DNA from: Alentia gelatinosa
Taxonomy: Eukaryota; Annelida; Polychaeta; Phyllodocida; Polynoidae
Assembly: GCA_950022655.1 (NCBI GenBank)
Contig: OX465584.1
Coordinates: forward strand, 30,632,988 to 30,696,987
DNA: 64,000 nt
Reading direction: 5' to 3'
This document shows positions 1-11,900 of this stretch, piece by piece (the first letter of the stretch is position 1; each line of letters opens with the position of its first letter). The notes beneath the pieces were generated by a model. The model did not search any database. It was not told the origin of the DNA and saw only the letters and a program-made list of their open reading frames with translations. Position numbers and translations under genes: made by a program.

Positions 1-114
1 ATACCCCCCTCTCCCACATACACTTATTTTCCTAGGAAATAAAAAAAGAGCTTCGTCTGGAGATCAATAGGAGTACCGGGTACAATTCTAAAATCAACCT
101 TTGGTACAGGTTAC

Positions 115-230
115 GGTAAAACTGCAGATCCGTGGCCTCTAGCTTATAAGCCTTTCCCGGCCCGATACGAGACCGCAAAGTGACATTTCCTATGCTTACA
201 CGCTAGAGACCACGGATCTGCAGTTTTACC
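115..230. mobile_element. 116-bp MITE with 29-bp terminal inverted repeats
   Basis: Positions 115-143 and 202-230 are inverted copies of each other with one mismatch in 29 bases. The element is flanked by a perfect 8-bp direct repeat, CAGGTTAC, at 107-114 and 231-238, as expected for a target-site duplication. The 58-bp interior has no coding potential. An 8-bp duplication points to a hAT, P or Merlin transposase acting in trans; the TIR starts GGTAAAACTG and does not decide between them. The near-perfect arms suggest a fairly young insertion. Confidence 0.85.
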
Positions 231-238
231 CAGGTTAC

Positions 239-1368
239 TACTATTTGTATATATCCCAGGGAAAGTCAGTCAAATCCGTACTTATTTCAGAGTATAGCCT
301 AAGTGGTGTAACTAGCACAGAGGCTAGTCACATATTAGTGGCCCCAGAGTTTTTTTTAGGCGGGAACAGTTATCCGTTTCAGGATGTCAATGACTACTTC
401 TGATATAACCAACCAGGCGGTGCTGCATACGAAAAATTACGCTGGTTCCCGAGTTATCCACTAGGTGTCTCGGCGACAGTCCGAGGCGGGGCACCAGACT
501 AATGAAAAGTGTCATGACGTCATCGCTTCGAGGCCCGCTTGCTGAATAACTAATCACACCCGGCTTTACACAGGCCTGCGAAACTTCTTATACCTGTTAT
601 GGGCCCACTTACAAAGCGCGACGGTAGCAGCATTGCATGGCGGTCTAGGAAGCAGGGATTTTTGGGTAAGTTTTCCCAGTGTTCCTTGGAGTTTGACATT
701 TCCAAATGCCAAATAGACTAGTCGGTCTCTGAGACGGTTGTTCTACGGTTCCTTTACCCTATTAGTTGACCATAAACTCTCACAAAATCCCTCGTGTGTC
801 GGAGTGAAGTAGCTGGGGTCACCTTGAGTCGTATTTCCAATATGGAGACTGAAATTGTGTGTTACAAACCGGGCTAGTGGTGGTGGTGTCGAACGGTCTC
901 TCCCGAGTCTAAGAATCCAGTCTGCTGCTGGGTCAACGTCTGGCTGATAACTAGAATTCAGCGACCAGTGAATTCAAGAATGTAAGAACGTCTAGCGACC
1001 GATTCTACCCGGAATATCACGTTGGTTTGAAATAAATACATAGGTTACGTAATCATGTGGCTATGGCATGTGTGGATTATGACCATGAGGTCGGCATGCT
1101 GGTTTCAGCAAATTTCTGTCCCCGTGAGGACTTGACGGGCTTTGGGTCGGCGCCTGCCCGGCCGCACATGTTCCCCTGCACACTGCCGTGGCCTGTGGTG
1201 GCTTTAACCCCTGGGCATGAGCCTACAGTATTCTTGTTGTGATTTAGCCAAGAGTTTCCCCTCTATCGTTCCACCGAATGACAACTGTTATTCAGTCGAG
1301 GACAACGGCAGAATAAAGCTCAAATAGAGCTAGATGAATAATTCTCTATCAATTGTTTTATAATTCAG
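239..1368. other. No gene recognised; GC-rich patch at 1068-1230
   Basis: This 1.1-kb stretch holds no family I recognise. A short plus-strand open frame at 1057-1242 (61 codons) lies over a GC-rich patch that differs from its AT-rich surroundings. It has no recognisable domain, and I see no convincing splice acceptor before it. It could be an upstream exon of the gene whose last exon is at 1369-1506, or an old repeat fragment. Confidence 0.3.
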
Positions 1369-1506
1369 TTTAACTATCATATTAATGTGGATGTAAATTG
1401 TAACGTGGACGAACAGCGCGAGCTGGCGGAAGAGTTTGAAGCAAATAACTATCATATTAAACCAATTACGGAATTTGGCTTTATCATGTCAAAAATTAAT
1501 TCATAA
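1369..1506 (+). CDS. Putative last coding exon of an unrecognised upstream gene
   Basis: A pyrimidine-rich stretch ending in CAG (1366-1368) is followed by 45 sense codons in phase 0 and a TAA stop at 1504-1506. The core (1411-1443) uses GC-rich codons in AT-rich surroundings, encoding DEQRELAEEFEA, followed by NNYHIKPITEFGFIMSKINS at the C terminus. This charged-helix-then-hydrophobic tail looks like the end of a real protein. The peptide NYHI occurs twice (1372-1383 and 1450-1461), because a ~14-base sequence is repeated. I do not recognise the family. The gene would run in from outside the window on the plus strand, just upstream of the ZNF143-like gene. It could also be an exonised repeat. 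Confidence 0.4.
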   Translation, partial: FNYHINVDVNCNVDEQRELAEEFEANNYHIKPITEFGFIMSKINS

Positions 1507-2762
1507 ATAAGTTTCACATCGTTGGTATACTCGTGTAGGTCAGATTATTTGGTATAGATCTAGACCTTTTCTAACAAAGACCTAGTCCTGCCTCGTTCTA
1601 TGGAGAATGACAATGTGTTTTACATGTTCTCTCTGTCTCTCTGAGGCAGTAAACTCCATACTGAAAAAATGTTCCTCTCTTTTTTATGACCCCAACTGAC
1701 ATCTCTGATATATTCAACATAATACAGATAGGGAGGCAAGTACAACTCGACGTCCTGCTGTCCAATTCAGTTTAATATTTAATATTAGACCTATAATTTA
1801 GCCTACCATTGCCACCATTGGTCACATTGCTGTAGGGGCCGATTTTTTGACACCCCAAGAATCACTGTTGAGATCAATGTAAATCCGAGATGAAAATAGT
1901 GTTGGGGTTGGGGGCTCAAAATAAATAAACATGTTGGGGCCCTAGGCGGCAGCCAAATCCCGATTTTTCAGGGTTAATATTTTGTTTGCAATACCCCATG
2001 CCTGTGTAGTTGTCCTATCCTCTGAAGTGTTAAGAAAACTGTTAATTCGTGGACATTCATTCATTTATGTTAAAGGAACAGTTCTTCCAATGAATACAAG
2101 TAAACTTGATTGTCACAAGTTTGTTGTCACTATAAGGAGAGAAAGATAATTACGATAGGGTGTGAGGGTGATACTTATACTTACTTCTAGGCGACCAAAC
2201 ACTCATCAATTTCTTTCTATGACCCTCATAACCCGATTTGTAGCTTGAGAATTTCCGTTTGATTAGCCCTAAATAAAGATACATAAACTGTACTCCCTTC
2301 ACTGGGGGCATAGCTGTAGTGTATACACATTTTCTGACCTCGATTTGTCACCACCCTCTGCAGTATCTACGTCTAGTTGAATACACCCATGCCTGGTACC
2401 ATCTAGATTACAATATAGACCACTGTAGAACTAACTAGCTAAATTAAAGTGTAGCATGGTACCTGGTGTAAAAGTATGTAGTATCGAACTGAGTACACAC
2501 AAAAGACATCAATCGTAACATCTGGAATTGTACTTTACTGACCCAGAGGGCCTGGTCAAACAATCGTAGTAATATGCCACAAACTGAGTGGAGTTAAAGG
2601 TGCAGTTTTGATGTTCAGCTAATGAGTCTTTTCTGTAGATATTAACTTGCTCAATTATGATATTGTGCCGCAAGTGATGGCACTTGATGTTATAAGTGGT
2701 AGGCTATTCATGTGATCTGTCAGTACGTTATTTTCTAACTCAGCGTTCTTTGATCATTTCAG
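1507..2762. other. Intergenic sequence upstream of the ZNF143-like gene
   Basis: No coding region is supported here. The stretch 1647-1712 resembles the 3' end of the hAT-like MITE found at 6770-7035 and 16411-16689. Because the first coding exon of the ZNF143-like gene is preceded by a good 3' splice site (TTTCAG, ending 2762), the promoter and a non-coding first exon probably lie somewhere in this interval or further upstream. I could not place them. Confidence 0.35.
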
Positions 2763-2789
2763 GGCCGGAAAGCACACACGCGCACATCA

Positions 2790-2906
2790 ATGGAGGAGGA
2801 GGACCATGAGGTGGCGGGTAGCGAGGGGCTCCCTCATGGTGTGGTTATCCACTCTGAGGACGGTGCCCCGCCGTCACAAGAAGTGATCGGGCTGCTTCTC
2901 CAGCAG
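2790..2906 (+). CDS. ZNF143: ZNF143-like coding exon 1 (start codon)
   Basis: It starts with ATG followed by three GAG codons and encodes 39 residues in phase 0, ending at a CAG|GTGA donor. The 27 bases before the ATG, back to the acceptor AG at 2761-2762, would be 5' UTR, so at least one non-coding upstream exon is expected. Confidence 0.85.
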
Positions 2907-5900
2907 GTGAACCTTAAAAATCAATAACCCTGGAATTTTCCGCACAGTGACACTGAATAATATATCTGCAAAACCAGAAACCCCAGAGTATTAAAGGTTG
3001 AGATAAGACTCGATTACATCTACATTATAATGAACCCAAGGAAAAACTATGAAGATGGGGAACTCGATGGTGGTGATTCTAGGCTGCACCGTTTTGATAT
3101 CCTCTTTAATGCCCTTATCTTTGTCCACTTTTAATACTTATTCAGTCTGTATATATTAGTTTGGGTAAGGTGTGTAATACTCTGATTCAACCCATTCTAC
3201 TCTCTTTGTGAATCATAATTTTTATACTCTGTCCTGCGCTTTCTCACTATTGGTGAATGTTATTCGTCTTCCTGGACTTGGTGTGTAAAACTGAATATTT
3301 TCGGATTGTTGGGTACAGAACGAGGGTCAGGTTCTGACCATCGCACCAGACATGCCGGACGTGGGCACAGGAGTGGAGCCTGGAGTGACCACCATGGAGG
3401 GCATGGAGGTAGGACACTCCGCTCTGAGGGACCAGGAGGACGCGACTGACGGCACCAGTGAGCAACCCCAGGTATCAGAGATGACGTCCTTTCATCACAT
3501 ACAGTAAAGCTTGACGTACTTCATGAAGTTCCTTATTTCCGTATGATAATATAAAACGCTGGAAAATAACCGAATTACCTTCGTAGGCGATTCCGAAAAT
3601 CGGGTGCACATCTGAACGTGCAGGGAAGATATATATAATTTTTTGAGGGGGTATATTAGATATGTTAATCATAGTAAAGTAAAGCTGCCTAAAGTAGCCT
3701 ATTCAAAGGTTCAATAAAAATGTATATAAGTCATGAGAAGACCGGGGGGGGGGGGGGGGGGGGGACGTAGTATATCAATCTCCATGGCCTGCTTCCTTTT
3801 ATTTCTTGTTTTACTGCACCAATTAGATGAATTCCTTTTCTTGCAGGCTGACGAGATTTCGGCCATGGACCCGCAGTCCGTGAGACTTCTCCAGGACGCG
3901 CAGATTGGCAGTGAGCAGATGGTGACGCTAGCAGATGGCCAGCAGGTGCAGGCAGTAAGCGTGACGCTAACGGACGGTACGACTTCTTCACTGAGCACGA
4001 GAAAATAGCATCATGTGTCTGGACACATTAGATTTCACATCAGAGTCTAACAATTTCATAATTTGGATTTTACTTGTGGCTCGGCCCAGTCCCCATCTTC
4101 TAGATACTAACTCTATACCAATTACTTACTTTCACATCAATTATAACTATGAATTCAACAAATGGTGCAACATATAAAGGATAAGGAAACATTTTTCTCC
4201 TATACTCATGTAGATTAACTGTATAAAGTTATATGTTGATATCAGATAACTATACAATGTCACTTAGCTATGTAGATATGGTGTCGCATATTGATATAGG
4301 TTGATTATAAATTGTGTATTGTGTCATGTATTTAAAAACTTTATGATGGTCGTGTAATTGCAGATGGGAAGATGTTCGAAGGCCAAACTGTCCAGTTATA
4401 TGACGGAACCACAGCCATTGTTCAAACTGCGTTACCAGACCAAAAACGTATGTAGTTTCAGATAAATGTAAGCAGTAAGTGCCTAATTAGGAGAGTAAGG
4501 CAGGACAATGCAGGACGTGGTATGAAGTCTCTTGCTGTAAGTCGTCAAAATAGAGAAAGAGGGTCTCAAGTAGACAACGCTGAGTAATCGCACCAACTCA
4601 TACACTTGCATCACATTACCACGGGGATATGTGCCAGAGTCCTTGTCACGGTGTAGAATATACATAATAATTGCCGCATTTTACAATATACATGTATATA
4701 CAAGTGTACACATTAGCCCAAGAGGATGCACCGACTTTGTAAGATGGCAAAATAGACAGGTCAGACTGATGTGTGTATTCAACACTCTCAACTTCCCCTC
4801 TGACAATGACCAGGTAATAATTAGGGGAAGTGTTACCTGCAGCTGCTACTATTCATTAAATTTCTTATAGTTTTTTTTTTTATGCTCTCATATAATGTCT
4901 TTAAGTGCACTTCAGAATGAAGGTCTCAAATAATCTTGTAGGTGAAGAATAAATTTCTTTATTGTGCAGCCTCAGATTTACACCAGCAAACTACTTTCAC
5001 CTCTATACATTTTCTTAACCCTATCACGCCGGGTGCCTGCTGCAGTAGTACAGGCATGAAGCCGAGTTATAGCGCAAGTGAATAGCGCAAGAAGCTGGGT
5101 ATATTGTGAATATTTTATCTTTGCATCACGTGACATGACACATGAATCGTTATATTCTTTTTTATTTCACACAAAATAATAAATGTTATTTTATACCTAC
5201 ATCTTTGACAGTTTCATGTTTATTGAGCAAGTATTTCCAATTCTATTTAGAAAAATGGATATTTTGTGAATCATGCCTCAAGGCATCACCCGGCCACCCC
5301 CGGATGATACCTTGAGGCAAAATCGCAAGGTGTGCCTCGGTTTCCTTGAGATATCGCACCATCCCTTTTGCACAGCCCCCCCCCCCCCCCCCCACTGATT
5401 TTTTCCTTGAGACGTTCGTTGAGATTTTCGAATGTAACATGTTATATTTTGTCGCATGCGATATGTACCTTCTCAACCCGGGTCCTGGGTTCCGGAAAAG
5501 TGTCAAGGCACCCGTGCACAGTGGTAGTCTACACTTCCCTTGCGATATACCTGCCCAGCGGCTAGGCTCAAACGTATTAACCAATATGTTTCTCTTCACA
5601 GAAACAGATTATAATTGAAAAAGTCATTATATATCAGGAATATGTCTGTCAAAATTATATACAGTGTTCTTTGAATAATAATTTGAAAATCGTAATATAA
5701 TTCAGAAATCTTTTTTAAATCGTTATGTGCTAGTGAAGATCGAGCAATTAATCTCCTGATTAAGAACACAATTCAATATCCTCTATCTGAATTATTCGTC
5801 ATTGAGATTTTTTTCAAAATGTAAAGGGGGGGGAATCTCAAGGAAAAATCTCAGGTGTGCACAAATATGCCTAGAGATATTCCACCCACCTCCTGCTTGG

Positions 5901-8900
5901 GTGACTGACGCCCGAGCATATTTTGTCGGCGACTTTTCCCGACCCCTGCTGCATTGGCTGCCCACCCCCCCCCCCCCCACCCCCCATGCGATATTTTCGC
6001 TATAAAGTCTCAAACATATCTCAAGGGAAAAAGTCGCACAGTGTGGGTTGGGCTCAAGTAATGAGATTAGTATCGTCTTTCTTGTTTGTCTTTATGTAAA
6101 TGCGAGTGACATATTACTTTGTTTGATCCCTTAGAACCAGAAACACCAGATCCACCACAGAATATTGTAGGACAGTTACCCAAATTGGTAGAAGGACAGG
6201 CTATTCAACTAGAGGATGGAACGATTGCCTACATTCAGAATACCAACAAGGGTAAGTTAACTTTTTACAGGCCATTTCAGCCGTATTTTCTGTGTAAACG
6301 TCATCTGTATATTCCAAAACGTAGTGAAATTATTCTGTACTTATTCACCAATAATTTTTGTTCGTGTTGAAGAAAGACTGCTGATTAATGATACATGGCA
6401 AAAAAAAAATAGAAGAAAATTCGCTCCAGAACAGGAAACCTGGTAAACACTCATATGGGCATGCAATTTATGACTGAGTGCATTTATACTAATTGTGTGC
6501 GTGCGCTGGTTTAACATGTTTTAGGCTATACGAGAAATGACTAAATACACCATTAAATGATATTGCTGCTAATAACTGATGAACTATTTCAATTTACGTG
6601 GTGTTTATTAAGTGCCTGTAGGCTCTGTAATTGTAAAAACTGAACAAATTGAATACACTGATGCCTATCATGTTTGCTGATATACTGCGGAGTGTGAGAC
6701 TTTTGAATTATAGATATACAAGTGAGTATTGTCCATAGAGATATGCTACAGGGTAGCTGTATACATAATCAGGGATGCCAGTTTTCAATGTTTCCATTGA
6801 ATTCAATGTTTTCATTTTCAGAACAACAAAATGATTCCTTGTGTAATATTGATAAACCAACTGCTAATTAGCCCAATTCATCCACAGCCCAGAATCCCCT
6901 GCTGAACCTCCCCACTGACCCATGTAAAAACTTGAGCTTTCCCTTGATTCCTACTGTAATGCATATGTAATGCATAAATTCTGTATTGAAAAAAAATTAT
7001 TTCAATGTTTTTTTCTTACCCCCACTGACAACCCTTCATAATAACTGACTTTGTAAACGGTTGAGTATTGTGTTTACAGATGGACTACAGGCTGTCCAGC
7101 TGGAGGACGGGACGACCGCCTACATCACCGCCAGCACCGAGTCGCTCTTCACGGAAGGAATGCAGATCCAGCAGACACAGCTCACCCTGGAGGAGCTTAA
7201 CCAGGTGAGCCGCTCACAGGACCAGCCACGAGACGATGTGAAACTCAGCTACACCCGCAGATAGTTCAGTCATCTGTGGAGGTTCAACATAGTGCGCTAG
7301 ATATTTTGTTGTGTTTAAAAATATAGAGAAAGTATATATTCCAAAATAGAACAACCTTACCATAGTTGTACATCCTATAAGACAAGATGGGGGTTGATGT
7401 TATTTATCGCACAAGGCCATAAGGCTAAGTTCCAGGTATATAGTAGCGTTGAATCTGTCTTGGATGACGCACAACCAGATTATTTTGTTTTATATTTATT
7501 GTTTATCCAAAAATCTTACTGTAAATTCATGTAGAAATCTAGTTGGAGGGAACATTCTCACTCCGCCAGTGTATGAACATGTATCATTTAACAATATATC
7601 TCACCGTTGGTATTTTTGTCCCATAGACTTAACATTGGTAACCCGTTTTCCATGTCCCTACGAGTATTACAGTCCGTTCTTTATGGTCTATGACATTATG
7701 TATCTGGTGTGTCGTCCAGTCTTTTAGTGTGTACAGGTGTGGGATAAGTACAGAACGGGACTCTTATTTGGTCAAAGTAGCTGTTCTCTCCTTTGAATGC
7801 TATGCCATATTCATTCGGCTTCTCCTCGTTCATATTGCACCGCGTCAAACTCGTGGAGAACAACGACTTTGACCAAAACGTCTTGGTTTCTTCTTTGGTA
7901 AGGCACAAGATGCAGTACACAATATATATGGTACGTCTTGAAATGACCTGTAATGGTTCACCAGACGTAAAATCATTCAAACTATCAAACAGATAGCAGT
8001 AGTGCATACCTATTAAAATTAGGTGCACAGGTATATAATACATTGTATAGTAGAACCCCACTTCCGGGACACCCCGCTTAAAGAAAAAAAAATCGCTTAA
8101 ATAATTAAGGACAGCGATGATATATGGAATGTTAACTGAATTAACAGATAGAGGAGTTGACAGGTAGCTGGTTGTCTTTTTTCTGGCAGCACGCTGAGTT
8201 GACGGGCGGGCGGCAGGCTAACGGTCTGATGAGACTGGGCAGTGAGCGCGCCATGTCCATGTCAGAGAAGGCATTCCGCTGTAACTACGACGGCTGTGGA
8301 CGTCTCTACACCACCCAGCACCATCTGAAGGTGAGCCCCGCGTGTTTTAACAGACGTAATCTCACCCATCCACGTGCTTTATTTTCTCAACAAATAACCT
8401 ACCTTTGCCAAGTTTATTCTAAATGTATAATATTCTCCTGTGTTTATTGTATTAATTGAAGTGAAATGTGTTGGTTTCACTCCCCTTCTCCAGTGGGCGC
8501 TTTCGGATGAGAGATGATTTGGTACCAAAAGCTCGCCGCCATCTTTAACAATGGCAGCTGGAATTTTTCTTCTACAATATATTGGTAGATTTACATAAGA
8601 TAAACAGGAAAAAGACCCGTCTTAGGGAAATCTTACTTTAAAAAAAAGGGGAATTAACATCATAATGTCTTGTTTTCAGGTGCATGAGCGGTCTCACACG
8701 GGTGACCGGCCTTTTAAGTGTAAACAGGAGGGGTGCGGCAAGGCGTTCGCCACGGGTTACGGGCTCAAGTCCCACACACGGGTTCACACAGGGGAGAAAC
8801 CATACCGCTGCCCGGAGGAGGCCTGCGATAAGGCCTTCAAGACGTCCGGCGACCTCCAGAAGCACGTCCGCACACACACAGGTACGCTGGTGACTGTACC

Positions 8901-11900
8901 AGAGAGAATCATGATTACTAGAGATAGGTCTCCGTCTAGGATGAGGTGTCATATGGGCTGAGTATCGTAACATAGAATGATTATCGTACCGATTTCCTGA
9001 CCTAAGTAGTCACCAATTACCAGGGCAGGGAATGTGGGTTGACAACAGTGTCAAAAGATTATCTGTGGTTCTGTCTTTTTTCAATTCAGCTCAAGTGGGA
9101 TGACAGGGGAAGTCTGTTTCATCTATGAGCATTATGAGGTTGCAATAAACCAAGTGGAAAAAACATGAAGCGATTATATTATTATTGTATTAAAGTGAAT
9201 CTTTCGATGTTACCAACCTGAGTGATAAACCACAAAGCACTGCTTCAGTGCGAAACGCCTCGACCAGTTTATATATGTAGATGTTTTTCTTGTTCAGAAA
9301 AACGGTAAAGATCTATGTTCCGTGATAATGAAATATGAAGTGTTTTTTAAGACGCACTATTTGGCTTTCAGTGGCGATTCTCTACCAAATGAGAATTTGG
9401 ATAAGATTTGCTTTGACAGCAGACCACATTTCAATGAATTTAATGTGTGCTTTTTCTCTCAGGGGAGCGTCCATTTAAGTGTCCGTTTGAAGGCTGTGAG
9501 CGTTCCTTCACCACGTCAAACATCCGGAAAGTTCACATCCGGACGCACACGGGCGAGCGGCCCTACATCTGTGACGAGGACGGGTGTAACAAGGCCTTCG
9601 CCTCGGCCACCAACTACAAGAACCACATACGGATACACACAGGTACAGCCTCAGATAATGTCACAGGTCCACATGATTTCGTGCAAGAACCAATTACAAT
9701 GTATTTTCCATGCAATAAATCCGAGCTCCTCTAGTAGCAGTGATATTTAGGACGGAGCAAGCGAAGATAATGATTGCTTAGCACTATGCTACAAAATTCC
9801 CCTAGTAGTGGTGATCAGAAGTAAAGGGATATGTTTTATGATGAGAAACGTAACCTAAAATTTGTTAATCGTCACTTGTATTGAGTCACACTGTCGCGTT
9901 TCCACAATGTATTTCTTGCGAAATTCGCCAATACCCAAAATTTGACAACGGCAAATGCCTTCAAATATACAAGCAAATCCATATCTGAAGAATCCTAAGC
10001 TGAAGAAACCTTGAAACCCCCACCCACTACTGGATATTTCTGTAACCACACCAGGAATCTAAATCTGACAGGAAACTCTCATTTTCCAGCTGCCATCAAC
10101 TGTACTCGGGAGTGTATTTGTAACCAAAAGCTTTCATCTTTCAGAAATGTCAGATTTCCCAGGAATTCCACTTTTTAATTTTCAGTATTTCAAATTGATT
10201 TTGTTTAAAACAAAGATAAAAGAAATTAAGCCTCATTCACGGCAAACGAAACATTGAAACCCCACGCACTACTGATAAAACCTCCCCACAGACCCTCAGG
10301 CCCATGTCATGGCCGAAACATGCCTATTTTTAATGTTTTCTTTGATCTCTTAGAGGCAGCAAATCCCTCACGGAGAACCTCTCCACTGTCTCACGGATAA
10401 CAATTGCCATCCGTGATCTTTTGCAGGTGAGAAGCCGTACGTGTGCGCCGTGGAGGACTGCGGCAAACGCTTCACGGAGTACTCGTCGCTCTACAAACAC
10501 CACGTGGTGCACACGCACTCCAAGCCCTACGTGTGTAACCACTGCGGCAAGAACTACCGCCAGACGTCCACGCTGGCCATGCACAAACGCACGGCGCACG
10601 GCGACGAGTCGGCCGTGGACGCGGACAGCGCGCTCCTCGTGCCCACCGGCATCATACAGAACACCGAACTCGGTGAGTCTCCACTCCAGTCCTTGTACAA
10701 CAATGGGGTATCATGTTTCGTTACCAGAACTCTCATTTGCTTTCTCCATTATGATTTTTTTTGACGAGTGGAACTGTACTGAAAGTAAAATTCAAAAGTG
10801 AACTCAATAAAAATGGTTCTGTTTGGTAGGTGTAATAGAGGACAGAGGTTGTCGGATACTTTGCCCTTGTACACGCAATATCAATCGATAAACTAAAACT
10901 CACGGTAGACTAAAATCCAACATTATAATCATGGTACACTGCATGCAGCAACATCAGCACATACCGTCTAGAGCAACTCCCTTATGATGCCCCTACCCAC
11001 CCACCCACACATCCAAGAAGGTAGTTTTAGGCCTGACGCACCGTGGTTGGCCTGACGCACCTGTGGGTGTGGCACCAGGGAAATCTAGTCAAAAATAGAT
11101 ATAAGGAAGACAAGGGGAAACATTTCCAAGATACCTGCTCTTTGCTCCTCTGTCAATGTGATCAAAAAGTACTGAATATAAGTGTGGACATTGTTTTATA
11201 ATACCAGAGTGGTCAGCAAGTCAAAACATAATATTAAAAGATCTAAAGCAGGTAACGATTACCAGGATTCTGTCATGAGAAAAAAATACTATGCTATGAT
11301 TAAAAAAAAACAATACAACACGAGCATTATACAAGTCACAATGGTAGTTATTGCACTTGTCTAACTGAATGGTCTGATATGATATATGTTAAATGATTGC
11401 CTTTATTCATAACCCACAACTACTTAAAGGTTCATGATATTATAGAGACTATATCTAACTAGTATTACTACTCTTTCAGCAGGTCTGCCTCTTAACGGTA
11501 ATGCAGCTCCAGGCCTGAAGAGGATCCAGGTACAGATGCCAACAGGTCTCCATGCTCCAGAAGGCACCATGGATGAAGACGAAGGTGCTCTAGTCATCAA
11601 CACAGCCGATACCTCCCAGGTACGTCATATTACACCCATGGGAAACTCACACACAAATACGTTGACGCAAACTCCTCTTGAACCATTTCCGAACCCTGTA
11701 TTAGAATAGTATCCCTCGAATGCTGTGCCATGAGTTCCTGAAAAGCAGTAACATAAATATATCAATTTGAATGGGATATTACCAATAGCCAATAACAGAG
11801 CTATTGTCGTGACTTGCTGATGATCAGTGATATAATCATTGATTTGCTGTAATTTCTGGAGTGCCTTCGGGAAAAGACAGATTTTCGAAAGGTTTTTTGA

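Noticed and set aside
10011..10273. Direct repeat of TTGAAACCCC(C)A..CACTACTG in ZNF143-like intron 9
   Set aside because: Only about 20 bases are shared and no element structure is visible.
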